From the NCBI GenBank assembly GCA_030825825.1, contig JAPJPE010000015.1, positions 1 to 17,545 on the forward strand: a DNA stretch of 17,545 bases. Direction: 5' to 3'. Numbering within the stretch: position 1 is the stretch's first letter; every line of letters starts with the position of its first letter. The notes beneath the pieces were generated by a model. That model saw only the letters and a program-made list of their open reading frames with translations, ran no database searches and had not been told where the DNA came from. A program made the translations under genes and the position numbers. Of this stretch, positions 1-7,502 are shown piece by piece. Origin of the DNA: Streptococcus sp. (GTDB taxonomy: Bacteria; Bacillota; Bacilli; Lactobacillales; Streptococcaceae).

Positions 1-25
1 TCAGTTCTTCCGTATTCCGTTTCAT
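1..25 (-). CDS. N-terminal fragment of an unidentified gene, possibly a TetR-like regulator
   Basis: Only the first eight codons are in the window, reading MKRNTEEL, so the product cannot be identified. The start is supported by a purine-rich ribosome binding site (GGGAAGG) just upstream and by a consensus promoter at 72-100. Two tandem dyad operators lie over the -10 and the leader, which is typical of genes autoregulated by a TetR- or PadR-type repressor, and a short basic/polar N-terminus would suit such a protein. That identity is inference only. The gene runs off the left edge. Confidence 0.55.
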
Positions 26-47
26 TTGACCACCTTCCCTTATCAAA

Positions 48-62
48 GTATACGTCGTCTAC
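48..62. promoter_or_regulatory. Operator-like dyad 2, between promoter and start codon
   Basis: The plus strand reads GTATAC-GTC-GTCTAC, a 6-3-6 dyad with one mismatch between half-sites. It repeats the dyad at 73-87 with a 25-bp start-to-start offset and lies in the leader of the minus-strand gene starting at 25. Tandem copies next to a promoter suggest cooperative repressor binding; the protein is unknown. Confidence 0.6.
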
Positions 63-71
63 TTTTTATAA

Positions 72-100
72 AGTATACACTGTCTACTTATATTTGTCAA
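72..100 (-). promoter_or_regulatory. Sigma-A type promoter of the left-edge gene
   Basis: On the minus strand a perfect -35 TTGACA (100-95) is followed after 17 bp by the -10 TATACT (77-72). It fires leftward towards the gene starting at 25. Without a bound repressor it should be strong. Confidence 0.8.
73..87. promoter_or_regulatory. Operator-like dyad 1, overlapping the -10 box
   Basis: The plus strand reads GTATAC-ACT-GTCTAC, with the same half-sites as the dyad at 48-62 and a different 3-bp centre. It overlaps the TATACT -10 hexamer (72-77) and part of the spacer, so a bound protein would block RNA polymerase. Confidence 0.6.
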
Positions 101-193
101 ATAAAAAAATACTCAAAAGTTAGCTTCATAGTCTCTGACCTTCTGTTATGTACTCACCTAAGGAAAGTTTCTAAGAAGACGTTGTCTTCAATC

Positions 194-224
194 AAAAGGC
201 TGAGACAAATCGTCTCAGCCTTTT
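194..224 (-). terminator. Rho-independent terminator after the response regulator gene
   Basis: A perfect 13-bp inverted repeat (194-206 with 212-224, GC-rich core GGCTGAGAC) surrounds a 5-nt loop and ends in four T residues on the minus strand. It overlaps the TAA stop of the response regulator. It ends the yesL/kinase/regulator operon; the T tract is short, so efficiency is uncertain. Confidence 0.75.
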
Positions 225-1527
225 ACTCATCTTCTGCCTGCTCTGTCATGACTTGTAAGCGATAGGTTTTAGGCGATTTCCCACAGAGTTTACGGAAAAC
301 CTTGTAGAAATAGCCTACATTACTGTAACCAACTTTATAGCAGATATCTTCAATACTGTCATTGGTCGATAAGAGGAGCTGCTGGGCAGCCTTAATCCGC
401 TGTTTGTTGAGGAGTTCTGCGAACGTTGCATTGGTTTCTCGTTTAATCAATTGGCCTAAATAGACTGGATTGATAAAGAGAGCCTGACTGATGTCCTTGA
501 GCGACAGCTCTTTTTGGTAATCACGGCTAATCACTTGGAGGACGCTCGCTACATTTTCGTTCATCCGATAGTGGGATAAGAAACGGGACAACTCTTCCTG
601 GATAAAGCTAATCATCTCGCTAAAGGTAGCAGCTTCTTGGACTTTCTTGACCACATCGGCCAAATCATCTCCTTGCAGGTATTCAAATAAATGAAAGACA
701 TCCATCAAAAATTGGATAAAGAGTTGCTTGGTCAGCGAAACCTTAGGTGTCTTCTCAAGGATCATTTTTTCCAACCAATCCAGTTCTTCTAAGATCTGTT
801 GGATATTTCCTTGCATGATCACCCGGTAGGCCGGTTCGTAGTAATGGAAGATCTCTTCATCTTGATTGAGAGGGGTCGCTCCATAAAAGAGACTCCGCTC
901 CACTAGGTCCTTAAATTGATGGAAGTGCTCCTTATAAGGTGGCTCAAAGGCCTTCTCAATCATAGCTTCTTCTTCTTGCTCTGAGATAAAGAGTTGAAGA
1001 TTTTGCCCGAGAACTTGGTAAGACGAGCTGATAAAGCCTTTTTTCTCCTTAGCAACCCCAATCCACAGTGAGTTTCGTCCTGCGATATACCGACAAAACT
1101 CTTCCTCAGAGATATCATCGTGAATCAAGCGGTTGGCCAACTCTTGGCTTGGTTGCTGGATTTGGTGCTGGATTTTTTCTAGGATATTGCCCATCTCCAC
1201 CTTATTGACCGGTTTGAGCAGGTAGTCTGCCACGCGCAAATTGAGGGCTGTCTTGACATATTCAAAATCCTGATAGCCTGACATAATGATAAAAGCAGCA
1301 TCTGGTATCAAATCCTTCATCTCTGCAATCATCTGAAGTCCGGTCTTTCCAGGCATATTGACATCCGTGATCACCACATCCACCGGATGCTCTCGTACAT
1401 AATCAAGGGCCTGGTCTGCATCTTCTGCAGTTGCGACCACTTCCATATTCCAGTGGTCAAAGGGGATTAATTTTTTTAACCCTTCTGTAATCATATACTC
1501 ATCGTCTACTAATAAGACTTTGTACAT
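223..1527 (-). CDS. YesN/AraC-type response regulator, RR07-like, of the N-glycan island
   Basis: This 434-residue response regulator is paired with the kinase gene just upstream and should activate transcription when phosphorylated. The receiver domain (about 1-120) shows the acidic pair D8-D9, phosphoacceptor D55 in VITDVNMPG, S83 in IMSGYQ and K105 in YLLKPV. A long linker leads to a C-terminal AraC-type DNA-binding domain (about 330-425) with two helix-turn-helix units, one around LSLKDISQALF and one in SIEDICYKVGYSNVGYFYKVF. The start at 1527 is preferred over an upstream ATG at 1545 because GGAG sits five bases before it and the protein then begins MYKVLLVDDEY, as the family does. The kinase stop lies 10 bp upstream. 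The order and domain type match Bacillus YesMN and pneumococcal TCS07, a known regulator of host-glycan genes. Its likely targets are the shared 23-bp sites at 7503-7525 and 14535-14557. Confidence 0.93.
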   Translation of the reverse strand: MYKVLLVDDEYMITEGLKKLIPFDHWNMEVVATAEDADQALDYVREHPVDVVITDVNMPGKTGLQMIAEMKDLIPDAAFIIMSGYQDFEYVKTALNLRVADYLLKPVNKVEMGNILEKIQHQIQQPSQELANRLIHDDISEEEFCRYIAGRNSLWIGVAKEKKGFISSSYQVLGQNLQLFISEQEEEAMIEKAFEPPYKEHFHQFKDLVERSLFYGATPLNQDEEIFHYYEPAYRVIMQGNIQQILEELDWLEKMILEKTPKVSLTKQLFIQFLMDVFHLFEYLQGDDLADVVKKVQEAATFSEMISFIQEELSRFLSHYRMNENVASVLQVISRDYQKELSLKDISQALFINPVYLGQLIKRETNATFAELLNKQRIKAAQQLLLSTNDSIEDICYKVGYSNVGYFYKVFRKLCGKSPKTYRLQVMTEQAEDE

Positions 1528-1537
1528 TCTGTCTCCT

Positions 1538-3184
1538 TTATTCATCTTGAATGGTTATCGTATAGGTCACTCCATGGTTAGGTTGGGAGAAGACTTGGAT
1601 ATGGTAGCGATCTCCAAAATAGAGTAGCATGCGTTCATGAACATTGACAATTCCGATGGACTGCCGCCCACTCTTTTCTTCGATTTCTGAGCGTGGATTG
1701 CGATTGGCTAGCATCTCTTGAATTTTTTCTAGCTGTTCTTCTTCCATCCCGCGCCCATTATCACTGATCAGGATCATGACTTGCCCTTCTCCTTGCAAGA
1801 CTTTGACACTAATCACATTGTCCTTGCGTTTGTGATCCACTCCATGCGCAAAATAGTTCTCGACCAAAGGCTGGATGGTGAATTTTGGAATCTTCATCTT
1901 TTCCAAGCCTGGATCGATCTTAAAGCCATAGGCAATCGATTTTGGATAACGCACCATACAGAGGTAGCTGTATTTGCGACAAAATTCGAGCTCATTTTCA
2001 ACTGTCGTCACTCGCTCATCTGAGATATTGTTGCGCAAGAGACTACTAAACTCATAGATAATATCACCCAATTCATCCTGCTCTTGCATGACGGCGTACA
2101 TCCGGATAAATTCCAGTGTATTGTACATGAAATGGGGATTGATCTGGGCTTGTAGTGCCCGCATATTGGCATCTTTTTGGCTGAGCTGTAGCTGATAGAT
2201 ATCCCGAATATTCTTATCCATATTGTCTAACATGGTATTGATCATATTACCAATAACCAGCAGTTCTTGGTCCTTGGTCGAGGTATCAATCCGTCGTTCA
2301 CTATCGCCTTGACTGATCTGATTCATGGTATCAACCAAATCGAGGACTTGACGCCGGTAATTTTTGAAAATCTGCCGTAATAACAAGTAAAGGATCAAGA
2401 AAATCAGGAAAGCAATGGAGAGAAAAGTGGTCAGGTTAGCTAGACCCTTTTTGACCAGATAACTTTCAGAAACAGCCACATCCACCTTGTAGCCATAGAT
2501 CGTGCTACGGGTTTGCCATTTAACATCTTTTGATTGCCCCTTATCCCCTTCATGGTACATCTCTTTCCCAAAGGGAGTGAAGATCCGTACAGCGACCGGA
2601 AGATCGCCTCTGGCATTATCAATCGCTGCCGTCAAAATTTCTTGGTTCAGCGTCATATAAGCAATCCCAACTCCAGCACCCGTAGTCGGATCTGTCAAAG
2701 GAACCGGAATGGCTGTCGCAGGAGCCTTGTAATGGTCCGCTGAGACTTGCTTGCCTCCCTGTGATTGCCGGGTAGAGACAAATACCGTCTTGTAATCAGA
2801 CAAGGTGACATCGATACCCTCGATGTTTTTATTGCTCAAATAGAGACTGTCAATATTCTTATGTAGGGACAATTGGATATAAGAAGGGAACTGGGCATTC
2901 AATCGCCAAGTCTCATACTCCGATGGTGACAAGGTAAAATAGCGATAAACCCCTTCTAATTTTGCAGGGTTTTCAACGAGACTACGCCCTTCTTGTGTGA
3001 CCCGCTGATAAGAGGTCTCAAGATCCGTCACGACTTCAGTCAAGACCCGTTGGGCGATCCGATCGGCTTCAGCTTGCTGGTTTTTCCAAGAGATCCCCGC
3101 TACGACGAGACCCATAATGGTCAAAATGACCACCATGACATAGGCGTAGAATTTTAAAAGCGTACTTAACCAGATTTTTTTCAT
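1538..3184 (-). CDS. YesM/LytS-type sensor histidine kinase, HK07-like
   Basis: This 548-residue membrane kinase has one transmembrane helix at about 11-32, an extracytoplasmic sensor region of roughly 215 residues, a second helix at about 249-271 and a HAMP-like linker to about 330. A His_kinase domain follows, with phosphoacceptor H351 in QINPHFMYNTLE, then an ATPase domain with N-box QPLVEN (438-443), G1 motif DNGRGM (475-480) and GIVNVHERM (511-519). This is the YesM class, which pairs with YesN regulators such as the one encoded next. The gene starts 2 bp after the yesL stop and has no clear ribosome binding site of its own, so translation is probably coupled. The ligand is unknown; the context suggests an N-glycan fragment or the loaded glycan-binding lipoprotein. 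Confidence 0.93.
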   Translation of the reverse strand: MKKIWLSTLLKFYAYVMVVILTIMGLVVAGISWKNQQAEADRIAQRVLTEVVTDLETSYQRVTQEGRSLVENPAKLEGVYRYFTLSPSEYETWRLNAQFPSYIQLSLHKNIDSLYLSNKNIEGIDVTLSDYKTVFVSTRQSQGGKQVSADHYKAPATAIPVPLTDPTTGAGVGIAYMTLNQEILTAAIDNARGDLPVAVRIFTPFGKEMYHEGDKGQSKDVKWQTRSTIYGYKVDVAVSESYLVKKGLANLTTFLSIAFLIFLILYLLLRQIFKNYRRQVLDLVDTMNQISQGDSERRIDTSTKDQELLVIGNMINTMLDNMDKNIRDIYQLQLSQKDANMRALQAQINPHFMYNTLEFIRMYAVMQEQDELGDIIYEFSSLLRNNISDERVTTVENELEFCRKYSYLCMVRYPKSIAYGFKIDPGLEKMKIPKFTIQPLVENYFAHGVDHKRKDNVISVKVLQGEGQVMILISDNGRGMEEEQLEKIQEMLANRNPRSEIEEKSGRQSIGIVNVHERMLLYFGDRYHIQVFSQPNHGVTYTITIQDE

Positions 3185-3186
3185 CG

Positions 3187-3801
3187 TTAGGATACCAATT
3201 TTTCGTGGATGTTTTGATAAACAGGGTCAAAGATATCATTGACAAAGAAATGCCAGACGCCGATCAAGACAAAAAAGAGAAGGGCTGGCATGTAGTAGCT
3301 AATGACGCCAAGTAGCGCGGTTCCAAGGATGAGCTTCAGAACCGGACGAATGTCCAGCAACATTCCGATCAAACTGAGCTTGATACTGTTGGCATAAGAG
3401 AGAGCAAAATGCACTTGCAATTTCAAATAAACGGCATAAGCTAGAGGCGCAACCAAGAGGAAAACCAAATTAAACAAGAGAACCAAAATTTGGAAGAAAT
3501 TCAAGTGAGGAATCTGGACCATGAGGTACATGCCATAGAGGAGGATTCCTTCAATGGCAAAGAAGGTGTAAAAGACTTGATTAGCCGGAACCAGATTTTC
3601 TTTGAAGAGTTCCCAAGCGCGTGACCAATGGTAGTCTTTGTAGTTCATGCCATTTTCCGCATAGAGGCTCATGATAGTGGCACTGGCTGGTCCTACTCCT
3701 AGAAGAATGCCCCCACAGATCGTCAAGACCCAAAAAATCCCTGTTACCAGCATGGCAACATAGACTCTCGTAAAAATGAACTCGATGATTTTTCCCATCA
3801 T
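3187..3801 (-). CDS. YesL-family (DUF624) integral membrane protein
   Basis: This is a 204-residue hydrophobic protein with about four to five predicted membrane segments, including stretches around residues 14-35, 100-125 and 155-180. It resembles YesL/DUF624 proteins, whose genes commonly sit beside YesM/YesN-type two-component genes and carbohydrate ABC transporters. The biochemical function of the family is not established; a role in sensing or in tuning the kinase is inference. It is the first gene of the regulatory operon, with an extended -10 promoter just upstream. Two adjacent ATGs (3801 and 3798) follow the ribosome binding site AAGAGG; the second has the more usual 7-bp spacing, so the protein may be one residue shorter. 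Confidence 0.85.
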   Translation of the reverse strand: MMGKIIEFIFTRVYVAMLVTGIFWVLTICGGILLGVGPASATIMSLYAENGMNYKDYHWSRAWELFKENLVPANQVFYTFFAIEGILLYGMYLMVQIPHLNFFQILVLLFNLVFLLVAPLAYAVYLKLQVHFALSYANSIKLSLIGMLLDIRPVLKLILGTALLGVISYYMPALLFFVLIGVWHFFVNDIFDPVYQNIHEKLVS

Positions 3802-3828
3802 TCAGCCTCTTTCCCAATTAGTTATTCT

Positions 3829-3837
3829 ATTATATCA
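3829..3837 (-). promoter_or_regulatory. Extended -10 promoter of the yesL/two-component operon
   Basis: On the minus strand TGATATAAT forms a perfect TATAAT with an upstream TGn extension (3837-3829), about 30 bp before the yesL start. No good -35 is present at the expected place; that position is taken by the cre-like box at 3842-3857. Confidence 0.7.
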
Positions 3838-3841
3838 TAAA

Positions 3842-3857
3842 AATAAAACGCTTTCCT
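3842..3857 (-). promoter_or_regulatory. cre-like CcpA site at the yesL promoter
   Basis: The minus strand reads GAAAGCGTTTTATT over 3855-3842, which contains the core AARCGYTW of streptococcal catabolite-responsive elements. It lies directly upstream of the extended -10, where RNA polymerase would bind, so CcpA binding should repress the two-component operon. The outer positions match the general consensus less well. Confidence 0.55.
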
Positions 3858-3920
3858 CATATTTGCATTAGTGAATTGAAATATTGATTTTCATTTCCAG
3901 GATTCATTTTCATAAAAACT

Positions 3921-3954
3921 TAAAAAGGCCTTGGAGACAGCCCCAAAGCCTTTT
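3921..3954 (-). terminator. Rho-independent terminator after the glycan-binding lipoprotein gene
   Basis: The arms 3923-3936 and 3941-3954 form a 14-bp stem with wobble pairs around a 4-nt loop, followed on the minus strand by a run of T. It separates the transporter operon from the yesL promoter. Confidence 0.85.
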
Positions 3955-3969
3955 CACACGACCTGTTTC

Positions 3970-5451
3970 TTATTTTTTAGAAGCAAGGAATTCGTCGTAT
4001 TGTTTTTGCATTTCGTCAAGCACTTTTTGGTAAGCACCTTCTGATTTCAATTTTTCAAGCATCTTAGGAACTTCTACTTCAGGATCCACAGTACCAGTAT
4101 TGATCGCACCTGCGAATTGGTTCAAAGTATTTGTAAGAGCAGTGATTTCTGATTTCACTTTATCTGTGTTAAAGATGAAACCAAGTGCTGGAGATTCTTT
4201 TGCAGTTTCCAAGTCTTTCTTAGATTGTGCAATTTGCTCATCCGTTACGTTTTCGTTGATGTAAAGAATCCAGTTGTTACCAGTATTCCATCCAGACATG
4301 TGAGTGTTTCCGTTGTAGCCATCCAAGACTTTCACACGGTTTTCTTTACCTTCAACTTTTTCCCAGTTCTTGCCTTCTGGACCATAAACAAGTCCGTTCA
4401 AGAGTTCTGGGTTTGTGTTCAAGAGGTTCAATACTTCCATTGCTTTTTCTTTGTTCTTAGAGTTGTTTGAGATAACAAAGTTAGCTACTTGAGTAGTATT
4501 GTTCTTCTTGTAAAGTTCAGTAAATGGTTTGATGTCGATCTTACGGTTTGCTACACGAGAAAGCAAGCTATTGCCGTAGTCAGCTGGTCCTACTGTTTCT
4601 TCACGAACCAACCAAGTATCTTGAGAAAGGTCATAACCAGTATCGCTTGTTGCTACGTCTTTTGGAATGTATCCTGCTTCGTAATATTTGTGAAGAGTCT
4701 TCAAGTTTTCTACATAACGAGGAATGGTGTAACGGTCAACGATCTTCGTAGTGTCACCTTTCAAGTCAACCACGAATGGAAGTCCATCAACAGCTACGTA
4801 GTCGAAGTCATCTGAAGGTCCACCGTAGCTCTTGTTCATTGCAAATGGAACAACGTTTGGATCTTTTTCTTTGATGGCTTTCAAGACTGGTTCAAGAGAA
4901 GCATAGTCTTTCACGTTTGAAACGTCGATACCATATTTTTCAAGAAGTGGTCCGTTGAAAGCAAAGTTTTGAGAAGATGCAACGTTAGCTGCTACTGGAA
5001 CAGCATAGATCTTGCCATTTACAGTGTTCCCTTTGATATAAGCTGGGTCAAGTGCTTTGTAAAGGTCTTTCCCTTCTTTCTTGTACAATTCTGTCAAGTC
5101 AGCATAAGCACCTTTTTGAGCGTTAATGACATAGTTATTAGCAAAGGCAATATCATAGTTTTCACCAGATGAGATGATAACGTTCATTTTTTGTGCGTAG
5201 TCACCCCAACCAAGATATTGGATATCCAATTTTGCGCCAACTTTCTTTTCAATGATCTTGTTGGCATTTTTAAGAAGAACATCCAAGTTATCTGGTTTAT
5301 CACCGATTTGGTACATCTTGATGATTGGTTTACCGTCTTCAGTTGTTGCAGATTTCTTGTTGTTACCTGTAAGGCTTCCACAAGCAGCAAGAGTAGCTCC
5401 AAGAGCGATGACACTAGCAGATGCTAACGCATATTTTTTCCAATTTTTCAT
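3970..5451 (-). CDS. ngtS: Lipoprotein substrate-binding protein of an N-glycan ABC importer, NgtS-like
   Basis: This 493-residue extracellular solute-binding lipoprotein begins with a basic N-terminus, a hydrophobic stretch and a lipobox LAAC with Cys24 as the lipidated residue. The body is a typical family 1 binding protein, and the C-terminal part (about 370-490) resembles the DUF3502 region of LplA/YtcQ-type proteins. Its two permeases are encoded immediately upstream and the glycosidase operon lies beyond them. This matches pneumococcal NgtS, which binds N-glycan fragments for import. AAAGGAGA precedes the start by 8 bp. It is the last gene of its operon, before a strong terminator. The exact glycan bound cannot be read from sequence; a preference for trimmed complex or high-mannose glycans is inferred from the neighbouring enzymes. 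Confidence 0.88.
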   Translation of the reverse strand: MKNWKKYALASASVIALGATLAACGSLTGNNKKSATTEDGKPIIKMYQIGDKPDNLDVLLKNANKIIEKKVGAKLDIQYLGWGDYAQKMNVIISSGENYDIAFANNYVINAQKGAYADLTELYKKEGKDLYKALDPAYIKGNTVNGKIYAVPVAANVASSQNFAFNGPLLEKYGIDVSNVKDYASLEPVLKAIKEKDPNVVPFAMNKSYGGPSDDFDYVAVDGLPFVVDLKGDTTKIVDRYTIPRYVENLKTLHKYYEAGYIPKDVATSDTGYDLSQDTWLVREETVGPADYGNSLLSRVANRKIDIKPFTELYKKNNTTQVANFVISNNSKNKEKAMEVLNLLNTNPELLNGLVYGPEGKNWEKVEGKENRVKVLDGYNGNTHMSGWNTGNNWILYINENVTDEQIAQSKKDLETAKESPALGFIFNTDKVKSEITALTNTLNQFAGAINTGTVDPEVEVPKMLEKLKSEGAYQKVLDEMQKQYDEFLASKK

Positions 5452-5530
5452 AAGAAAAATCTCCTTTATGTTATTTTCTTTTTAGACTAAGTTATGAGTT
5501 GAAAATCCTGTTGATTTTCAATGAACGATG

Positions 5531-6463
5531 TTATTCTTTCACACCACCGATGGTCAAGCCTTTTACAAAGTAGCGTTGGAAGAATGGATAGAGAATGGCG
5601 ATTGGCACTGTTGCCACAACCACCATGGCCATACGTCCTGTTTCCCGTGGGATGGATTGTACAGCTCCTGCCAATTGGCCGGATACCCCGACATTTTTAG
5701 CGATGTAATCCATATTGTTTTGGATTTGCATCAAGAGGTATTGCAATGGGTAAAGGTTGTCACTCTTAATATAGAGGAGGGCATTGAACCAGTCATTCCA
5801 GAACCCTAAAGCGGTGAACAAACTGATGGTCGCAATCCCTGGTAGAGACAATGGCAAGCAGATTTGGAAGAAGATCCGTGTTTCACTTGCCCCATCGATC
5901 CGAGCGGATTCAAGGATAGCTTCTGGAATGGTCCGTTTAAAGAAGGTCCGCATCAATATGATGTTAAATGGACTGAGCAACATTGGGATAATCAAAGCCC
6001 CGATGGTATCACCTAACTGCAAGAGTTGAGTGGTCACAATGTAGCTTGGAACCAACCCTGCACTAAAGAGCATACTAAGGAGTGAAAATACGGTAAAGAA
6101 CTTGCGGTATTTAAAGGTACTCCGTGAGATTGCGTAAGCATAAGTTGTGGTGATAAAGACATTACATGCTGTTCCCACAATGGTCACAAACAAGGTAATG
6201 AAGAGGGCTTGCAAGATTTTGTCTTTGAACTGTACCAAGAAGAGGTAACCATCAAATCCAAATTTTGCTGGCCAGAATTGGAAACCATGGACTGCCAAAC
6301 TTTGTTCGTCTGTCAAAGAGATCATGACAACGAAGATGAAGGGAAGCACACAGGTCAAGCCGACCAAGGTCAACAACAAGGTAAAGAAGAAGTTGCTCTT
6401 CTTACTGAAAGAATGGATCCCGACATTATCAATTTTTTCTTTTTGAATGGTTGATTTTTTCAT
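5531..6463 (-). CDS. ngtP2: ABC carbohydrate permease, YtcP-type, NgtP2-like
   Basis: This 310-residue permease is the MalG/YtcP half of the importer. About six membrane helices are visible, and the cytoplasmic EAA loop reads ESARIDGASETRIFFQICLPLS, the surface that contacts the ATPase. The C-terminus, YFVKGLTIGGVKE, is typical of YtcP-like permeases. The start at 6463 is chosen over upstream candidates because AAAGGAGG lies five bases before it and the protein then begins MKKSTIQ. It begins 13 bp after the stop of the other permease gene and is followed by the binding-protein gene. No ATPase gene lies in the operon or the window, so a shared ATPase such as MsmK probably powers the importer. 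Confidence 0.9.
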   Translation of the reverse strand: MKKSTIQKEKIDNVGIHSFSKKSNFFFTLLLTLVGLTCVLPFIFVVMISLTDEQSLAVHGFQFWPAKFGFDGYLFLVQFKDKILQALFITLFVTIVGTACNVFITTTYAYAISRSTFKYRKFFTVFSLLSMLFSAGLVPSYIVTTQLLQLGDTIGALIIPMLLSPFNIILMRTFFKRTIPEAILESARIDGASETRIFFQICLPLSLPGIATISLFTALGFWNDWFNALLYIKSDNLYPLQYLLMQIQNNMDYIAKNVGVSGQLAGAVQSIPRETGRMAMVVVATVPIAILYPFFQRYFVKGLTIGGVKE

Positions 6464-6476
6464 ACGATCCTCCTTT

Positions 6477-7406
6477 CTAGAAGAGAGCGGCATTCTTATC
6501 AATGCGACGGGCAATGATATTTGAGATTAAAACAAGAACCAAACCGACTACCGATTGGTAAAGACCGGCTGCTGCTGTCATCCCGATATCCCCTGACTTG
6601 GTCAAACCGTTGTAGACATAAACATCAATAACGTTGGTCACACTATAGAGCGCTCCAGCATTATGCGGGATTTGGTAGAAAAGACCGAAATCTGCGCGGA
6701 AGATATTTCCGACTGCAAGAATAGTCAAAACCGTAATCAAGGAAGACAACTGAGGAATGGTGATGTTGCGAATGCGTTGCCACTTAGACGCACCATCCAC
6801 AGTCGCTGCTTCATAGTAAGTTGGGTCAATTCCCATGATGGTTGCATAGTACATGACACTACTATAACCAAAGCCTTTCCAGATTCCTAAGAAGAGGAGA
6901 AGCGCTGGCCAGATCCACAATTCCGAGTAGAAATTGATGGCTTTCATACCAAATGAAGTTAAGATGTGGTTGACCAATCCTTTGTCCACGTTCAGGAAGG
7001 CATCGGTGAAGAAGCTGATGATAACCCATGATAGGAAGTATGGGAAGAGCATGGAGGTTTGAAGCACCTTGACCACTCTTTTTGATCTCAACTCACTAAA
7101 GATGATGGCGATCCCAACGGAAACAATCAATCCTAAGAAGATGAATCCTAAGTTGTACAATACCGTGTTTCTTGTAATAATGTAGGCATCTTTGGAACTA
7201 AAGAGGAACTTGAAATTGTCAAAGCCAACCCACTTACTCTTCATGACACTGTCAATGAAGCCCTCTCCCGTAATATGATAGTCCTTAAATGCTACGATAT
7301 TCCCAAAAACCGGAATATAGAAGAATAAGATTAACCACGCTGCACCAGGTAAGACCATTAAAAGAAAAATGAAATTTTCTCTCAGAGTCCTTACAAACTT
7401 TTTCAT
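6477..7406 (-). CDS. ngtP1: ABC carbohydrate permease, LplB-type, NgtP1-like
   Basis: This 309-residue permease is the MalF/LplB half of the importer. The N-terminal helix (about 12-35) is followed by the LplB-like segment FGNIVAFKDYHI; about six helices are present, with an EAA loop EAATVDGASKWQRIRNITIPQL. It ends in RRIDKNAALF, a common ending for the family. A G-rich ribosome binding site (GGGGGGAG) precedes the start. It is the first gene of the transporter operon, with a consensus promoter (7468-7496), a cre-like box downstream of it and a candidate activator site upstream. Confidence 0.9.
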   Translation of the reverse strand: MKKFVRTLRENFIFLLMVLPGAAWLILFFYIPVFGNIVAFKDYHITGEGFIDSVMKSKWVGFDNFKFLFSSKDAYIITRNTVLYNLGFIFLGLIVSVGIAIIFSELRSKRVVKVLQTSMLFPYFLSWVIISFFTDAFLNVDKGLVNHILTSFGMKAINFYSELWIWPALLLFLGIWKGFGYSSVMYYATIMGIDPTYYEAATVDGASKWQRIRNITIPQLSSLITVLTILAVGNIFRADFGLFYQIPHNAGALYSVTNVIDVYVYNGLTKSGDIGMTAAAGLYQSVVGLVLVLISNIIARRIDKNAALF

Positions 7407-7447
7407 TTAACTCCCCCCCTTTGAGCCTTGAGCGTGTTTATTTGCTT

Positions 7448-7461
7448 TGGTAGCGTTTACA
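7448..7461 (-). promoter_or_regulatory. cre-like CcpA site at the transporter transcription start
   Basis: The minus strand reads TGTAAACGCTACCA, matching 13 of 14 positions of TGWAANCGNTNWCA. It begins about 7 bp downstream of the -10 box, at or just after the expected transcription start, where bound CcpA would block initiation or early elongation. Confidence 0.8.
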
Positions 7462-7467
7462 TCACCT

Positions 7468-7496
7468 ATTATAAGATAGCCCATTTACATTTTCAA
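7468..7496 (-). promoter_or_regulatory. Promoter of the ngtP1-ngtP2-ngtS operon
   Basis: The minus strand shows -35 TTGAAA (7496-7491), a 17-bp spacer and -10 TATAAT (7473-7468). The upstream edge of the -35 is 6 bp from the shared 23-bp motif at 7503-7525, the usual place for an activator that contacts RNA polymerase. Confidence 0.85.
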
Positions 7497-7502
7497 ACTC
7501 CT

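Noticed and set aside
301..325. A CTTGTAGAA sequence resembling the shared activator motif
   Set aside because: It lies inside the DNA-binding domain of the response regulator gene and lacks the second half of the motif, so a chance match is likely.
1528..1545. Upstream ATG giving a six-residue longer response regulator
   Set aside because: The extension contains the ribosome binding site itself, and the receiver domain normally begins close to MYKVLLVDDE.
3882..3917. Repeated TTTTCATTT-like sequence upstream of yesL
   Set aside because: It is AT-rich, imperfect and unlike the shared activator motif, so it cannot be supported as a binding site.
4225..5485. Several plus-strand open frames over the glycan-binding lipoprotein gene
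   Set aside because: They are short, have no ribosome binding sites and are antisense to a well-supported lipoprotein; low stop density on the other strand explains them.
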